Positions 6,340-6,826 of a stretch of DNA of 6,826 nt are shown piece after piece. A model generated the notes under the pieces. That model was not told the origin of the DNA. It did not search any database and saw only the letters and a program-made list of their open reading frames with translations. The number at the start of each line of letters is the position of its first letter. The first letter of the stretch is position 1. Source of the DNA: Flavobacteriaceae bacterium (GTDB taxonomy: Bacteria > Bacteroidota > Bacteroidia > Flavobacteriales > Flavobacteriaceae); NCBI GenBank assembly GCA_030590765.1, contig JAUVCP010000120.1, positions 1 through 6,826 of the forward strand, in the 5' to 3' direction. The translations under genes were made by a program, and so were the position numbers.

Positions 6340-6826
6340 CTCTTCAGTGCTTTTAATTCTACTCCCAGATCATTAAACATATTGATGATACTGCTTAGTT
6401 TTAATTCATTTTCATCGTATTCCTGTGTATTGATGCTACAGGTGAATTCCCATAATTCTAAAACCTCATTAGCATATATATAGTACGGATCGTATTTTTT
6501 ATTATCAGAAACTAGTTTTAATGCCCTTTTTTCTTCTATTTCGTTATAAATCCTTTTGTAAACAATACCATCGTTTAAGGTGATAACAATATAAGTTCTG
6601 CCACTTTTTAGATAGCGAATGTCTTCTATAAATTTCGCTACAATATATGAGCCGCTTTTTACCGGTAGCATAGAATCTCCTTTTATAGGAAATGCTCTGT
6701 GTTTGCCCGTTGGTAAAAAAGGCAACTTTATTCTGTTCAAATGTTCAATATATTCCGGATCTGAATAGCCCCGTAAATAGCCGGCAGATGCCTCTGTGGG
6801 AATGATCTCGATCAAATCTTCATTCT
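6327..6826 (-). CDS. LexA/CI-like transcriptional regulator, S24 peptidase part (runs off the right edge)
   Basis: The visible 165 residues are the C-terminal part of an HTH/S24 regulator. The reading frame is open through the window edge (codons for N-E-D-L precede IEIIPTEAS), so the TTG at 6813-6815 is internal and the true start and DNA-binding domain lie outside. Numbering from the first complete codon, the serine-lysine dyad is S51 in IKGDSMLP and K90 in IVYKR, 39 residues apart. A14-G15 in EASAGYLRGY lies 36-37 residues before the serine, the position of the self-cleaved Ala-Gly bond in LexA and CI. Flavobacterial HTH/S24 regulators of about 250 residues share the AGYLxGYxDPEYIE segment. 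Such proteins usually repress damage- or phage-related genes and cleave themselves when RecA is activated; the targets here are unknown. The C-terminus (about 140-165) is a predicted helix. The next gene on the same strand is the exonuclease/GIY-YIG nuclease, 367 bp away. Confidence 0.85.
   Translation of the reverse strand, partial: NEDLIEIIPTEASAGYLRGYSDPEYIEHLNRIKLPFLPTGKHRAFPIKGDSMLPVKSGSYIVAKFIEDIRYLKSGRTYIVITLNDGIVYKRIYNEIEEKRALKLVSDNKKYDPYYIYANEVLELWEFTCSINTQEYDENELKLSSIINMFNDLGVELKALKRIMN

Noticed and set aside
6813..6815. TTG as the start of the S24 peptidase gene
   Set aside because: The frame stays open beyond it to the window edge (codons for N-E-D before it), and related regulators have a DNA-binding domain upstream. 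The gene is treated as partial.
4592..6826. Nuclease plus regulator as a new anti-phage defence system
   Set aside because: Both proteins fit known repair and regulator families, and there is no toxin, sensor or effector partner nearby; the claim would go beyond the sequence.

Overview
The window looks like chromosomal DNA of a low-GC Bacteroidota species, most likely class Flavobacteriia. The evidence is the strongly AT-rich intergenic sequence, the absence of Shine-Dalgarno sequences before the starts, -7 boxes of the Bacteroidota type (TAnnTTTG) upstream of two genes, and the character of the encoded proteins (flavobacterial-type PEP carboxylase N-terminus, DUF3817 membrane protein, HTH/S24 regulator of the flavobacterial type). 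All intact genes lie on the minus strand, so gene order is best read from high to low coordinates.

Layout from right to left. The right edge (6327-6826) holds the C-terminal S24 peptidase part of a LexA/CI-like regulator whose DNA-binding half lies outside the window. Next is a 367-bp intergenic region packed with decayed repetitive DNA: an AT-rich repeat in two inverted copies at its edges (5963-6003 and 6297-6339), the broken 5' end of a probable four-helix-bundle (23S rRNA intervening-sequence family) gene, and a 114-bp MITE-like element with imperfect terminal inverted repeats. Then comes a 455-aa DEDDh exonuclease fused to a UvrC-like GIY-YIG nuclease (4592-5959, TTG start), and a NifX/NifB-family protein with a His/Cys-rich tail (4047-4472). 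Overlapping the end of that gene on the plus strand is a C-terminal remnant of a phospholipase D/cardiolipin synthase-like gene (3766-4053), preceded by a perfect 14-bp hairpin. A DUF3817 membrane protein (3352-3663), the chaperone ClpB (669-3257), two tandem terminator-like hairpins (543-627), and the first 141 codons of PEP carboxylase (1-425) complete the window.

The genes do not form one pathway. ClpB (protein disaggregation) and Ppc (anaplerotic CO2 fixation) are housekeeping genes, each probably in its own transcription unit. The S24 regulator and the exonuclease/UvrC-like nuclease both fit DNA-damage biology, and their adjacency is suggestive, but the repeat-filled gap argues against a simple shared operon. 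The most interesting parts are the decayed mobile-like patch at 5963-6339, the nuclease fusion with its UvrC-like cysteine spacing, and the degraded PLD gene beside the hairpin. I see no CRISPR array, tRNA, rRNA, or clear new defence system.
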